From contig NZ_JAJNKA010000011.1 in the NCBI RefSeq assembly GCF_021533215.1, positions 160,263-224,262 on the forward strand: a stretch of DNA of 64,000 nt, read 5' to 3'. Source of the DNA: Portibacter lacus. GTDB lineage: Bacteria; Bacteroidota; Bacteroidia; Chitinophagales; Saprospiraceae. Below the pieces are notes generated by a model that was not told the DNA's origin, did not search any database, and saw only the letters and a program-made list of their open reading frames with translations. Shown piece by piece: positions 25,380-34,665 of this stretch. Each line of letters begins with the position of its first letter. Position 1 is the first letter of the stretch. A program made the position numbers and the translations under genes.

Positions 25380-26939
25380 TCACCCTGCCCAGCCCTCACG
25401 ATCCAAGCTCCGATATTGTATCGCTTCACTGAGATGGAAAGTGTTAATGTGTTCCGATCCTTCTATATCGGCTACCGTGCGAGCCACTTTTAAGATTCGA
25501 TCATATGCCCGAGCGGAAAGCTGTAGCTTTTCCATCGCTTTTTTCAAGAGTATCATTTCCGCATCTCCTAACTTACATTCCTTTCTGACCATTCTAGAAG
25601 TCATCTGGGAATTAGAAAAAATATTGTCTGCCTTTCTAAATCTGCGGTTCTGGATTTGTCTTGCTTTTAAAACTCTTGCTGTGATTTCTGCACTCGTCCC
25701 ACTACAAGTCGTATTCTTCTCGCTTAATTCATCATAGGAAACTGGTGTCACTTCCACGTGAAGATCTATTCGATCCAGCAAAGGACCCGAGATTTTATTG
25801 AGATATTTTTTCACAACTCCTGGACCACAGACACATTCTTTGTCTGGATGATTATAGTATCCACAAGGACATGGGTTCATAGAAGCGATCAACATAAAAC
25901 TAGAAGGGTAGTCAACAGAAATTTTAGCTCTAGAGATGGTGACTTTTCGTTCTTCCATAGGTTGACGCATTACTTCAAGAACTGTTCTTTTGAATTCTGG
26001 AAGTTCATCAAGAAATAGAACACCATTGTGAGCCAATGATATTTCACCTGGTTTCGGATTAGATCCTCCGCCTACCAATGCAACATCGCTTATCGTATGA
26101 TGAGGTGACCGAAAGGGTCGGGTCTTAACTAACGCCTCGTTATCGCCTAACCTCCCAGCCACCGAATGTATTTTTGTTGTTTCTAATGCCTCATGCAAAT
26201 TCAAAGGAGGCAAAATAGAAGGCATTCTTCTTGCTAACATGGTCTTCCCTGCTCCAGGAGGCCCGATTAGTATAACATTGTGACCCCCAGCTGCTGCAAG
26301 TTCTAATGCGCGTTTTATATTTCTTTGTCCTCGGACATCTGAAAAGTCCATTTCAGCATTTTGACATGCGATATTAAAGTCTTGTCTAGTATCATAGAAT
26401 AATGGTTCTTTAGACTGTCCATTTTGAAAGAATTCAATTGCTTCTTGCAAGGTTTCGATTCCATAGACATTTAATTTATTGACAATGGCAGCTTCCTTTG
26501 CATTTTGTTTCGGAAGAATGATTCCTTTGTATCCATCATTTCTCGCTTGAATGGCTATTGGTAATGCACCTTTTATGGGTCTAAGGCTTCCATCTAATGA
26601 CAGTTCGCCCATGATCATGTAATCGCTTAAGCTGCTACCATCTATTTGATTTGTACTGGCCAGAATTCCTAAAGCTATAGGCAAGTCAAAAGAAGAGCCC
26701 TCTTTCTTAATGTCTGCTGGTGCTAAATTGACAATGAGCTTAACCCTTGGCATTCGGCGACCAATATTCTTTATGGCTGCTTCTACTCTTTGGAATCCTT
26801 CGCGAACTGCACTGTCTGGGAGACCAACTAAATAATACAACCCTTTTCCAGCGGCAGAAGTCCCTCCAGCATTTACTTCTACGGTAATGGTTCTAGCCTC
26901 TACACCATGAACAGCCCCTGCATACGTCTTGATTAACAT
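25380..26939 (-). CDS. comM: YifB/ComM family Mg-chelatase-like AAA ATPase
   Basis: The 519-residue protein begins with the ComM N-terminal Lon-like domain (YAGAVHGVEARTITVEVN, YLVGLPDSAVREGFQRVEAA). The AAA core has Walker A GPPGAGKTMLARR, the HS.AG..RPFRSPHHTISDVALVGGG Mg-chelatase signature, and Walker B GVLFLDELPEF. A zinc-binding loop follows (NPCPCGYYNHPDKECVC), then the C-terminal Mg_chelatase_C domain ending in EAIQYRSLDR. ComM is a hexameric helicase that promotes branch migration during natural transformation. Presence of comM with radA, and of cinA nearby, is consistent with, but does not prove, competence. Confidence 0.95.
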   Translation of the reverse strand: MLIKTYAGAVHGVEARTITVEVNAGGTSAAGKGLYYLVGLPDSAVREGFQRVEAAIKNIGRRMPRVKLIVNLAPADIKKEGSSFDLPIALGILASTNQIDGSSLSDYMIMGELSLDGSLRPIKGALPIAIQARNDGYKGIILPKQNAKEAAIVNKLNVYGIETLQEAIEFFQNGQSKEPLFYDTRQDFNIACQNAEMDFSDVRGQRNIKRALELAAAGGHNVILIGPPGAGKTMLARRMPSILPPLNLHEALETTKIHSVAGRLGDNEALVKTRPFRSPHHTISDVALVGGGSNPKPGEISLAHNGVLFLDELPEFKRTVLEVMRQPMEERKVTISRAKISVDYPSSFMLIASMNPCPCGYYNHPDKECVCGPGVVKKYLNKISGPLLDRIDLHVEVTPVSYDELSEKNTTCSGTSAEITARVLKARQIQNRRFRKADNIFSNSQMTSRMVRKECKLGDAEMILLKKAMEKLQLSARAYDRILKVARTVADIEGSEHINTFHLSEAIQYRSLDREGWAG

Positions 26940-27008
26940 TGATAAAAAGTTTATTCAATGTACTAGTGTAATTATGCATTAAAACGTTACAAAAAAAATT
27001 GAAAAGAA

Positions 27009-27449
27009 TTATAACGGCAACGGCCAAAGTACAATATCCACCCTCCGATTCTGAGCTCTACCTTCCCACGTCGCATTGTCGAATTCTGGATTATCGAAGC
27101 CGTGGTCTTTGATAAATATATTATCCATGAGGTATCCACCTTCTTCTAACATCTGATAAGATGCACCAGAACGCATCTGAGAAAGGTATTCATTAAATTT
27201 TCGACTTCCAATATTGTCTGTATGAGAATGGATATGAATTTCGTAATTTTCTAAGAGTACACCATTTAGGAATTCAAAAACAGCTTGCTCTTGCTCTTCG
27301 TCGATATAATAACTGCCACCTCCGAAAAAGATGGATTTTATCAAATATGGTTTTTCTGAATCACCCAATAATTTGTCCTGACCAAAAACCGAACAGCTTC
27401 CAATCAAAAATAAAAAGACAATATATCCTTGGATAATTTTCATTGTCAA
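27009..27449 (-). CDS. Small OmpA-family protein
   Basis: The 146-residue protein has a signal peptide (IVFLFLIGSCSVFGQ; the Cys is too close to the end to settle whether it is a lipobox) and a single OmpA C-terminal peptidoglycan-binding domain. Evidence is the IHIHSHTDNIGSRKFNEYLS motif, with the Asp that contacts diaminopimelate, and the GRAQNRRVDIVLW Arg. Such stand-alone OmpA domains tether the outer membrane to the cell wall. The neighbour mfd is unrelated in function. An alternative start two codons downstream is equally good. Confidence 0.88.
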   Translation of the reverse strand: MTMKIIQGYIVFLFLIGSCSVFGQDKLLGDSEKPYLIKSIFFGGGSYYIDEEQEQAVFEFLNGVLLENYEIHIHSHTDNIGSRKFNEYLSQMRSGASYQMLEEGGYLMDNIFIKDHGFDNPEFDNATWEGRAQNRRVDIVLWPLPL

Positions 27450-27611
27450 TAAGATAAATCAAAATAACGAAAAATAAAAATCACTTCTTCATTCAAGCAA
27501 CCTTCACTTCATTTATAACTTTGGATTTTCAACTTTGTTTTACAAAGCGTTAAGAATTATTCACACGAAACTAGATTAACGTGCCATAAAACCATTCGTG
27601 TAGTGCGGAAT

Positions 27612-30600
27612 TTAAGAAGTTACTTTTGCAAAAAGCTGGTCTAGAAACTCTCTTGCTTGCTGCAGATTCCCTACTCTTTCCTTAATCATAATAAGGAATC
27701 GTGGTGATTGTTTCAAGGAGATTCTTTTACGTTCGGAATTAGCATTGACATAAGCCAAAACATCCGTAAATAATTTAGATTCGAAGTAACTGGATTGGGC
27801 ATTTCCGATGAAATATGCTCTCATCTTATTTCCTTTCAAAGACAATCGCTCAAAACCTAATTTCTTACATAACCAACGAACTTTTAAACCATCCATTAAC
27901 TCTCTGAGCTCTTTAGGTATTGGCCCGAATCGATCGATGATTTTCGCCTCGAATTTCTTAAGTTGTTCTTCGTTGTCTATAAGATCCAGCTGTGTGTAGA
28001 TTCGAAGTCTTTCCTGTATATTATTAATATATTCATCCGGAATCAACATTTCGATGTCCGTCTCAATTTCTACATCTCGAACGTAACTGCGGTCTTTGTC
28101 TAAAGTTTCTTTGAAAACGTCTTTGTATTCCGTTTCCTTTAATTCCATCACCGCTTCCTCCAGAATTTTTTGATAGGTTTCATAACCGATATCTGAAATA
28201 AATCCACTCTGTTCTCCACCTAGCAAATTCCCAGCACCTCGAATATCTAAATCCTTCATCGCAATCTCGAATCCACTGCCCAAGTCCGAAAATTCCTCCA
28301 ATGTCTTAAGCCTTTTTCTTGCCTCTGGCGTTAACACAGAAAGTGGCGGTGCAAACAAATAGCAAAAAGCTTTTTTATTAGATCGGCCGACCCGTCCTCT
28401 CAATTGGTGAAGATCACTCAGACCGAAATGGTGGGCATTATTGATGATAATGGTATTCGCATTTGCAATATCTAATCCTGTTTCGATAATGTTCGTACAG
28501 ACTAAAACATCGTACTTCCGATCTATAAAATCGAGTAATGTTTTTTCTAATTGTTTTGCTTCCATCTGACCATGCGCCATGGCCACATCAGCTTCAGGAA
28601 CAAGTCTTCGAACCATTGCTGTAATATCAGGAAGTGATTTCACTCTATTATGGACGAAGAAAACTTGACCTCCTCTATTGTATTCGTAGTAGATTGAGTC
28701 CTTAATCGTTTCATCATTGAAAATTCGACGTTCTGTATGAATTGGCTGACGATTAGGTGGAGGCGTCTTTATAATGGAAAGATCTCTTGCAGACATCAAT
28801 GAAAACTGAAGTGTTCTCGGAATCGGTGTGGCCGTTAAGGTAAGTGTGTCAACATTGACCTTTATATTTCTCAATTTCTCCTTCGCAGCAACCCCGAATT
28901 TCTGTTCTTCATCTATAATCAACAATCCTAGATCTTTGAAGCCAATTTTTTTATTCAGAATTCCATGTGTTCCGATGACTAAGTCTAGCTCACCAGATTT
29001 GAGTTTCTCGAAAATTTCATTTTTCTCTTTGGTGGTTCTGAATCTATTGATATAATCTACAGAAACACCGAACTCACTCAGTCTGTCACTAAAGGTCTTA
29101 GAATGTTGCAAAGCAAGAATAGTAGTAGGAACGAGGACTGCTACTTGTTTGCCTCCCACTACACACTTAAATGCTGCACGTAACGCGATCTCCGTCTTAC
29201 CAAACCCCACATCTCCACAGATAAGTCTATCCATCGGATATTCCTTCATCATATCGTCCTTCACAGCGATGGTAGCTTTTTCCTGATCTGGCGTATCTTC
29301 ATAAATAAACGAAGCCTCCAGCTCATTCTGTAAGTAACCGTCTGGAGGAAATGCGTATCCTTTAGAAGCCTTTCTTTTCGCGTATAATTTTATCAATTCC
29401 CGAGCGATATCCTTGACCTTTTTCTTGGTCTTCGCTTTCATGGTTTTCCAAGCATCGCCACCTATTTTGCTCAGTCGCGGAGGCGTACCGTCTTTACCTA
29501 CGAACTTTGATATTTTATGCAAGGAGTTGATACTGACATATAAGATATCATTGTTCAGATATTTTAACCTTACAGATTCCTGAACATGCCCATTTATATT
29601 GATTTTTTCAAGTCCTGAATATTTACCAACTCCATGATCTATATGCGTAACGAAGTCACCTGGCTGGAGCTCACGAAGCATTTTTAAATTCATGGCCTGT
29701 TCCTTCGTAAAGCCTTTACGAAGTTTGTACTTGTGGAAACGATCGAAAATTTGATGATCGGTATAGACAGCTACATTTAGATCTTTGTCAATGAAGCCCT
29801 CATGTAAGGCTGTGTTCAGTGGAAACCAAGCCATCTTTGCTTCGAGATCATCAAATATGCTATAGAACCGCTCTATCTGTTTTTTATTCTCAGCGAAAAC
29901 AAAATTTGTCAGCCCTTTACGCTCATTCCCTTCAAGATTATCAATAAGGATCTTGAAGTTTTTATTGAAAGCAGGTTGTGGACTAATATTGTAAGAGATT
30001 TTCTGATCTATTTTTAGGTCAATGTGTGGTTTCTTTAAGACAACTGTATGGAAACCTTCTATTTCATCTAAGATTTGATTAGGATAGATAAAGGCACGCT
30101 CTTTAAATAAGCCTTCGATTTCTTCTGCACTTTTTACTCCGCTTAGTGAATTTGAAAAAACTACACTCTTTTCGAAGCTGGTCTGAAGTTTTTCCATCAT
30201 CACTTCTACATCCTGAATCCAGACAGATGTTCCCTTCCCAAATATTTCAAATAGGGAAACTTTTTGTTCTTTTGTGAATTCAGAATTGACATTTGGAATA
30301 ATGGAGATGGCTTTAATATTTCGAATAGATAACTGGGTCGTCGGATTAAAATTTCGAATACTTTCTATGTCTTCATCGAATAATTCTATTCGATACGGCC
30401 ATTCATTCCCATAAGAGAAAATATCTACGATTCCACCTCTAATGGCGAACTGGCCTGGTTCGTAAACAAATTCTTCACGAACGAAACCATATTCTACTAG
30501 TACTTCTATGATCGTGTCTGTGTCTAACTTTTCCCCGACCTTAATTTCTATTTTTTGTTCTGACAGTAATTCTGGAGAAACTACTTTCTCGAAAATCGCT

Positions 30601-30986
30601 TCAGGATACGTGATAATAAAATGACCTTCCGCGTGTGAAAGAATAATTTTATTAATGGCTTCCGTCCTCTGTAGGATGTTGGTTTTATTCAGTTCTTCGA
30701 ACCTCAATGGTCTGGAGAAAGAATCTGGAAAGAAGTGGATGGTTTTATTATCGAATAAGTTTTCTAAGTCATTCTGAAGATAAGCTGCATCCTCTTTGGT
30801 GTTAGCGATATAAATATGATTCGCAGGTCTTAGGTTATACGTTCCCGCTAGGACAAAGCTATCCACTGCCCCGATGAAACCTTCTACAAGTATTCTTTTA
30901 GGACTCTCCGAGCTTAATAGCTCTGTTATATTTTTCGTTCGCTCATCTTCTTGGTATCTTTTAAGAAGACTATTCAGATTTTCCAC
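27612..30986 (-). CDS. mfd: Transcription-repair coupling factor
   Basis: This is a complete 1124-residue Mfd. The N-terminal UvrB-like module (about 20-350) includes RPANHIYIANTKEDAAYLQN and YEPGQFAIRGGIVDIFSYG. The RNA-polymerase interacting domain follows (LQPGDFVTHIDHGVGKYSGL). The translocase core has Walker A CGDVGFGKTEIALRAAF, DEEQ box LLIIDEEQKFGV, TATPIPRTL, and the C-terminal motifs through QLRGRVGRSNKKAFCY. The TRCF C-terminal domain completes it. It removes stalled RNA polymerase and recruits UvrA. Start codons of mfd and the divergent kinase gene lie 42 nt apart. Confidence 0.98.
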   Translation of the reverse strand: MENLNSLLKRYQEDERTKNITELLSSESPKRILVEGFIGAVDSFVLAGTYNLRPANHIYIANTKEDAAYLQNDLENLFDNKTIHFFPDSFSRPLRFEELNKTNILQRTEAINKIILSHAEGHFIITYPEAIFEKVVSPELLSEQKIEIKVGEKLDTDTIIEVLVEYGFVREEFVYEPGQFAIRGGIVDIFSYGNEWPYRIELFDEDIESIRNFNPTTQLSIRNIKAISIIPNVNSEFTKEQKVSLFEIFGKGTSVWIQDVEVMMEKLQTSFEKSVVFSNSLSGVKSAEEIEGLFKERAFIYPNQILDEIEGFHTVVLKKPHIDLKIDQKISYNISPQPAFNKNFKILIDNLEGNERKGLTNFVFAENKKQIERFYSIFDDLEAKMAWFPLNTALHEGFIDKDLNVAVYTDHQIFDRFHKYKLRKGFTKEQAMNLKMLRELQPGDFVTHIDHGVGKYSGLEKININGHVQESVRLKYLNNDILYVSINSLHKISKFVGKDGTPPRLSKIGGDAWKTMKAKTKKKVKDIARELIKLYAKRKASKGYAFPPDGYLQNELEASFIYEDTPDQEKATIAVKDDMMKEYPMDRLICGDVGFGKTEIALRAAFKCVVGGKQVAVLVPTTILALQHSKTFSDRLSEFGVSVDYINRFRTTKEKNEIFEKLKSGELDLVIGTHGILNKKIGFKDLGLLIIDEEQKFGVAAKEKLRNIKVNVDTLTLTATPIPRTLQFSLMSARDLSIIKTPPPNRQPIHTERRIFNDETIKDSIYYEYNRGGQVFFVHNRVKSLPDITAMVRRLVPEADVAMAHGQMEAKQLEKTLLDFIDRKYDVLVCTNIIETGLDIANANTIIINNAHHFGLSDLHQLRGRVGRSNKKAFCYLFAPPLSVLTPEARKRLKTLEEFSDLGSGFEIAMKDLDIRGAGNLLGGEQSGFISDIGYETYQKILEEAVMELKETEYKDVFKETLDKDRSYVRDVEIETDIEMLIPDEYINNIQERLRIYTQLDLIDNEEQLKKFEAKIIDRFGPIPKELRELMDGLKVRWLCKKLGFERLSLKGNKMRAYFIGNAQSSYFESKLFTDVLAYVNANSERKRISLKQSPRFLIMIKERVGNLQQAREFLDQLFAKVTS

Positions 30987-31028
30987 GGTGCGAAGATATG
31001 ATTTTTATTTTTCTAGTATATTGCCATC

Positions 31029-31877
31029 ATGAATATTGATTTTAAAAGTTTTCCGGCTAAGATTTTACTGTTTGGCGAATACTTGGTTATAAAAGGAGGA
31101 GCATCTCTTGCGATTCCTATTCGGAATTATTCTGGGAGGTTGGTTTTGAAAAACTCATTTCAAGAAGATAATGTTGCTCCATTTATTCAATATCTGGGCG
31201 CACTACCGAATATATATTTGAATCAAGATTTAATAGAAGAGATTGATTTAGATCGACTTTTATTTAATTCTAATATTCCGATAGGTTATGGTGCAGGAAG
31301 TTCAGGAGCATTAACAGCTGCGGTTTTCGATGCGTTTGTGGAGAAATATGAAGGGAGTTTGCAGGAAGCTCTTGCGAGCATGGAAGATTTCTTTCATGGT
31401 TCTAGTTCTGGTCTAGACCCATTAATTTCATACAGTATGACGCCATCACAAGAAATGAATGAGGATACACTTAAGCATTTTTTCTTGTTAGATACGGGGA
31501 TTTCTAGAAAAACAGCGCCCTTGGTGGAGATTTTTAAAAATAAAACCTCTGAGATTGATTTTGCTAAATTAGAAATGGCAAATGATGCTGCCATTCAAGC
31601 TTCAACGAATTATGATTTTAAATCTTTAAAACAGTCGATGGGGATTATTTCCGCGTTTCAGTTTGAGCATTTTAAAGAAATGATCCCTGATGCTTATAAA
31701 GAAATATGGAAGGAAAGTCTTGGTGATGAACTAATAGATATTAAGCTTTGTGGTGCTGGAGGTGGAGGCTTTTTACTCTTATTCGCGAATGAAGCTCAGT
31801 ATGCGGTGGATTGGGCACTAAAAAATAAGGTTGATATAATTCCTATTGAATTAAACAAAGTTGAAGATGCTTCTTAA
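31029..31877 (+). CDS. GHMP kinase, probably mevalonate-kinase-like
   Basis: The 282-residue protein has all three GHMP motifs: PAKILLFGEYLVIKGGASLAIPI at the N-terminus, the ATP-binding glycine loop NIPIGYGAGSSGALTAAVFD, and the C-terminal KLCGAGGGGFLLLFA. The segment FFHGSSSGLDPLISY, with the Ser-Ser-Gly-x-Asp pattern, is typical of mevalonate kinases. Bacteroidota make isoprenoids through either the mevalonate or the MEP route, so a mevalonate role is likely but not certain; the substrate cannot be read from the sequence. It runs divergent from mfd and convergent with the methyltransferase. Confidence 0.8.
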   Translation: MNIDFKSFPAKILLFGEYLVIKGGASLAIPIRNYSGRLVLKNSFQEDNVAPFIQYLGALPNIYLNQDLIEEIDLDRLLFNSNIPIGYGAGSSGALTAAVFDAFVEKYEGSLQEALASMEDFFHGSSSGLDPLISYSMTPSQEMNEDTLKHFFLLDTGISRKTAPLVEIFKNKTSEIDFAKLEMANDAAIQASTNYDFKSLKQSMGIISAFQFEHFKEMIPDAYKEIWKESLGDELIDIKLCGAGGGGFLLLFANEAQYAVDWALKNKVDIIPIELNKVEDAS

Positions 31878-31918
31878 ATTCCTAAGGTGAAGAGGACAAA
31901 CTTGATGCACAATACCTA

Positions 31919-32485
31919 TTAGTTATTATGACACACAAAAACAAATGCTGGCGGTATGTTTAATGGTACCCAGTTAATATCTAGATTCCCGAAAACATTC
32001 TCATACAATTTCTTAACCATTAAACTATAATGTACTTGTACATAATTTCCACCTTGTATTAAATGATCTTTGCAAGCTTGGATAATAGAATTAGCTACAG
32101 GCTCTGGAAAAAGAACAAATGGGATTGCTGAAATTACAGAATCTAATTTACTGAACTTATGAAGTTCGAGATAATGGGATAATTTCTCTGCGGAGTCTTG
32201 TATGATAATTAATCTATCGTCATGGATTTCACTAAGTTGCTCGTTAAATGCCTCATTCACTTCGAAAATCATCAGTTTGCAATCTTTATGCATACTACGT
32301 AGAATGTGTTGTGTAATAACACCATCTCCTGCACCTAATTCCACAATATACCTAGCTGTATCAAAATCAACATGCTTAATCATTCCTTTGCATAGAAATT
32401 TTGAGCTTCTAGTAATTGTACCTATCGTCTTTAAGTTCTTAACACTCTCTTTAAAAAAACTTATAGTCCCCATTTTATTGTCCAT
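31919..32485 (-). CDS. Phospholipid N-methyltransferase-like SAM methyltransferase
   Basis: The 188-residue protein begins with FFKESVKNLKTIGTITRSSKFL, typical of the PmtA-like phospholipid methyltransferases, followed by SAM-binding motif I (RYIVELGAGDGVITQHIL) and motif II (LDSVISAIPFVLFP). The likely reaction is transfer of methyl groups to phosphatidylethanolamine at the inner membrane. It overlaps the upstream OmpA/PD40 gene by 11 nt and is the last gene of the cinA run. Alternative: an rRNA-dimethylase-like enzyme, less likely given the N-terminus. Confidence 0.8.
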   Translation of the reverse strand: MDNKMGTISFFKESVKNLKTIGTITRSSKFLCKGMIKHVDFDTARYIVELGAGDGVITQHILRSMHKDCKLMIFEVNEAFNEQLSEIHDDRLIIIQDSAEKLSHYLELHKFSKLDSVISAIPFVLFPEPVANSIIQACKDHLIQGGNYVQVHYSLMVKKLYENVFGNLDINWVPLNIPPAFVFVCHNN

Positions 32486-34661
32486 TATACTGTAAATAGT
32501 TTACCAGATCAGGAAATTTTTGCGCATAATTCATTAACTCACTCGGGTTCATTCGTTTTCCATCAATGAAAGGTATGATTTTCGCTTCTTCAATATTATC
32601 TTCTTTTAAAGATTTGAGAACAGCTTGGGCATCAAAATAATCTTTATAAATCCCAATTGTATATACATAATCTTTACTGCCGTAATCTCTTTCGATAATA
32701 GCGTCTTGGTAGTGGTTTAGAATTTCATTTTGATACATCTGGCTTACCTTTGCAATAAAAACTTTATAAGTAAGGCCATTCTGAATGGTTCTATATAGTT
32801 CTCCAGAAATATCTTTCAGAAATTCGGCAACAACTGGATCATTGTAAGAAATCGATAAGTTCAAATCATCAATATTCTTTATTCTTATCTCAAGTCGTCT
32901 GTTTAATTTTTCAGCGAGCTTACCAGCCTGTACTCCTTTTTCTGTAGAAACTAAAGGGTAATTTGATCCAAGGCCTCTCATTAAAACTCTACTTTCATCG
33001 ATACCATTAACTTTAAGGTAGTCCATGATTTTCTCTGCTCGCTTAATACTAAAATAGAGTTCATAAGCAATCTGACTCTCAGGCACAGAGTGACTTTCAA
33101 TTTCTATTTTGGTATCTGGATAAATTTTCATGATATCTACCACATTTTCTAAAGTTTTCAGATTAGAAATGGTCAGCAGGTTTTCATCCTTAGTGAAAAA
33201 AAGTGGTTCTAAAATATATTCTTTAATTTTTTCAGCTGAATTCTTATTGGATGCTGCTTTAGAGCTTTCATCATTCAGTCCGATCTTCTTATCTTTTACG
33301 ATATCTTTAACGACATTATCATTAGCGATGAATGGTAATGTAGGGCTATAAGCAAGCTGTCCTAATTCTTGTTGTTTTAAGTAGGCTTTATAAAGGTCGA
33401 ATTTGCCCATCCCATTTTTTCTAGAAGAACTAAAATAAGCAGACTGACCATCAGCTGAAATTCTAAAATACATGTCATCTAGTGTAGAATTTATACCAAT
33501 ATTCATGTTCTCGCCGACACTCCATCCTCCTCCTTCGAAGGAAAAAGTGGACTTGAAAACATCAAATCCGCCTATACTTTTCACACCATTAGAACTGTAA
33601 AAAAGCGTCATACCATCTTTCGTTAGAAATGGAGAGACTTCATCCAGTGGACCGTTTACAGCAGGACCTAGATTCCTAGGAGAAGACCAGTAATTGTTGC
33701 TTTTATAGCAAACATAAATATCATAACCGCCGTATCCACCTTTTCGCTTGCTTGAAAAAATGATGGTAGAATCATTATAAAATTGAAGATAGACATCACC
33801 CTTTTCTCCTATAAGAGGACTCTCGAATTTGGGTGGATAGATATTGTCATGGTCTACTCCGAAAGTATCTACATAGATAGTTGCAGAAGTCGGTGAATCT
33901 CCTTTTAAGAAAAATAAAACGGATCCGTCAGAACTGAAATCTAATACTCTTTCATGTCGAGAAGTATTGAGCAACGAATTTAATGGTTGGATCGGTGACC
34001 ACTTCCCATTCTCTAGACTAGCTGAAAACATATCTAGGAAGTGGGTCCCGTATACATTGTCTTTTATACCTTTTTCATTTCGAAGTCCGCCTGCTGCAGA
34101 TGGTCGATTACTGGAAAAGTAATATTTAGAAAGATAGTTAGGACTTTGAATCGGATCGATCTCATCATATACAGAATTGATTTCAGGGCCCATATTTTCT
34201 ACAAAAGCCTTCTGATCAAAGTATTGCAAACTTAACCCTGTTGCACAACGCTTAATTTCGCTAATGACAAATGGTCGATTTTTATCTTTCTCATTTGTTC
34301 TACGAAGGTACTCCTTGTAGTATTCTATAGCCTTCTCAAAGTTTAACTCAGCGTGATATATTTTGCCGAGATATAGAAAAAGTTCATCTTCCTTTTTTTT
34401 AAAGGAAAGCAAACTTGCAATGTCCCGTTTTGCTGCATTTAATTCATTCGTCTCATATAAGCTGATCATCCTTTTTAAAATCAGATCTCTATTCTTATGA
34501 GCGTTTTTATCCTTGCTGAATTCTTTCAAGGCATCCCGGTAAAGTTCGTGCTCGAAGAACTTTACACCTGAACGATAAAATCTATCCTGACCATTTGCCA
34601 CAGAGACAGAAACCAATAATAGTATCGGTAATATGTAATAGTATAGATTTTTTAATTCCAA
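32475..34661 (-). CDS. OmpA-family outer-membrane protein with PD40 repeats and a SPOR-like end
   Basis: The 728-residue protein has a signal peptide (YYILPILLLVSVSVANGQ), a short TPR-like helical region (about 30-120; FFEHELYRDALKEFSK), a PD40/WD40-like propeller (YYFSSNRPSAAGG, GYGGYDIYVCYK, KFDLYKAYLK), an OmpA domain (about 495-605; SHSVPESQIAYELYFSIKRAE, NRRLEIRI) and a C-terminal SPOR-like sequence (YVYTIGIYKDYFDAQAVLKS). This is the domain order of Bacteroidota PorE-like proteins, which link the envelope to peptidoglycan; PorE is a component of the type IX secretion system. Type IX identity is not proven here. It sits 4 nt after the E2 gene. Confidence 0.88.
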   Translation of the reverse strand: MELKNLYYYILPILLLVSVSVANGQDRFYRSGVKFFEHELYRDALKEFSKDKNAHKNRDLILKRMISLYETNELNAAKRDIASLLSFKKKEDELFLYLGKIYHAELNFEKAIEYYKEYLRRTNEKDKNRPFVISEIKRCATGLSLQYFDQKAFVENMGPEINSVYDEIDPIQSPNYLSKYYFSSNRPSAAGGLRNEKGIKDNVYGTHFLDMFSASLENGKWSPIQPLNSLLNTSRHERVLDFSSDGSVLFFLKGDSPTSATIYVDTFGVDHDNIYPPKFESPLIGEKGDVYLQFYNDSTIIFSSKRKGGYGGYDIYVCYKSNNYWSSPRNLGPAVNGPLDEVSPFLTKDGMTLFYSSNGVKSIGGFDVFKSTFSFEGGGWSVGENMNIGINSTLDDMYFRISADGQSAYFSSSRKNGMGKFDLYKAYLKQQELGQLAYSPTLPFIANDNVVKDIVKDKKIGLNDESSKAASNKNSAEKIKEYILEPLFFTKDENLLTISNLKTLENVVDIMKIYPDTKIEIESHSVPESQIAYELYFSIKRAEKIMDYLKVNGIDESRVLMRGLGSNYPLVSTEKGVQAGKLAEKLNRRLEIRIKNIDDLNLSISYNDPVVAEFLKDISGELYRTIQNGLTYKVFIAKVSQMYQNEILNHYQDAIIERDYGSKDYVYTIGIYKDYFDAQAVLKSLKEDNIEEAKIIPFIDGKRMNPSELMNYAQKFPDLVNYLQYNGQ

Positions 34662-34665
34662 TTTT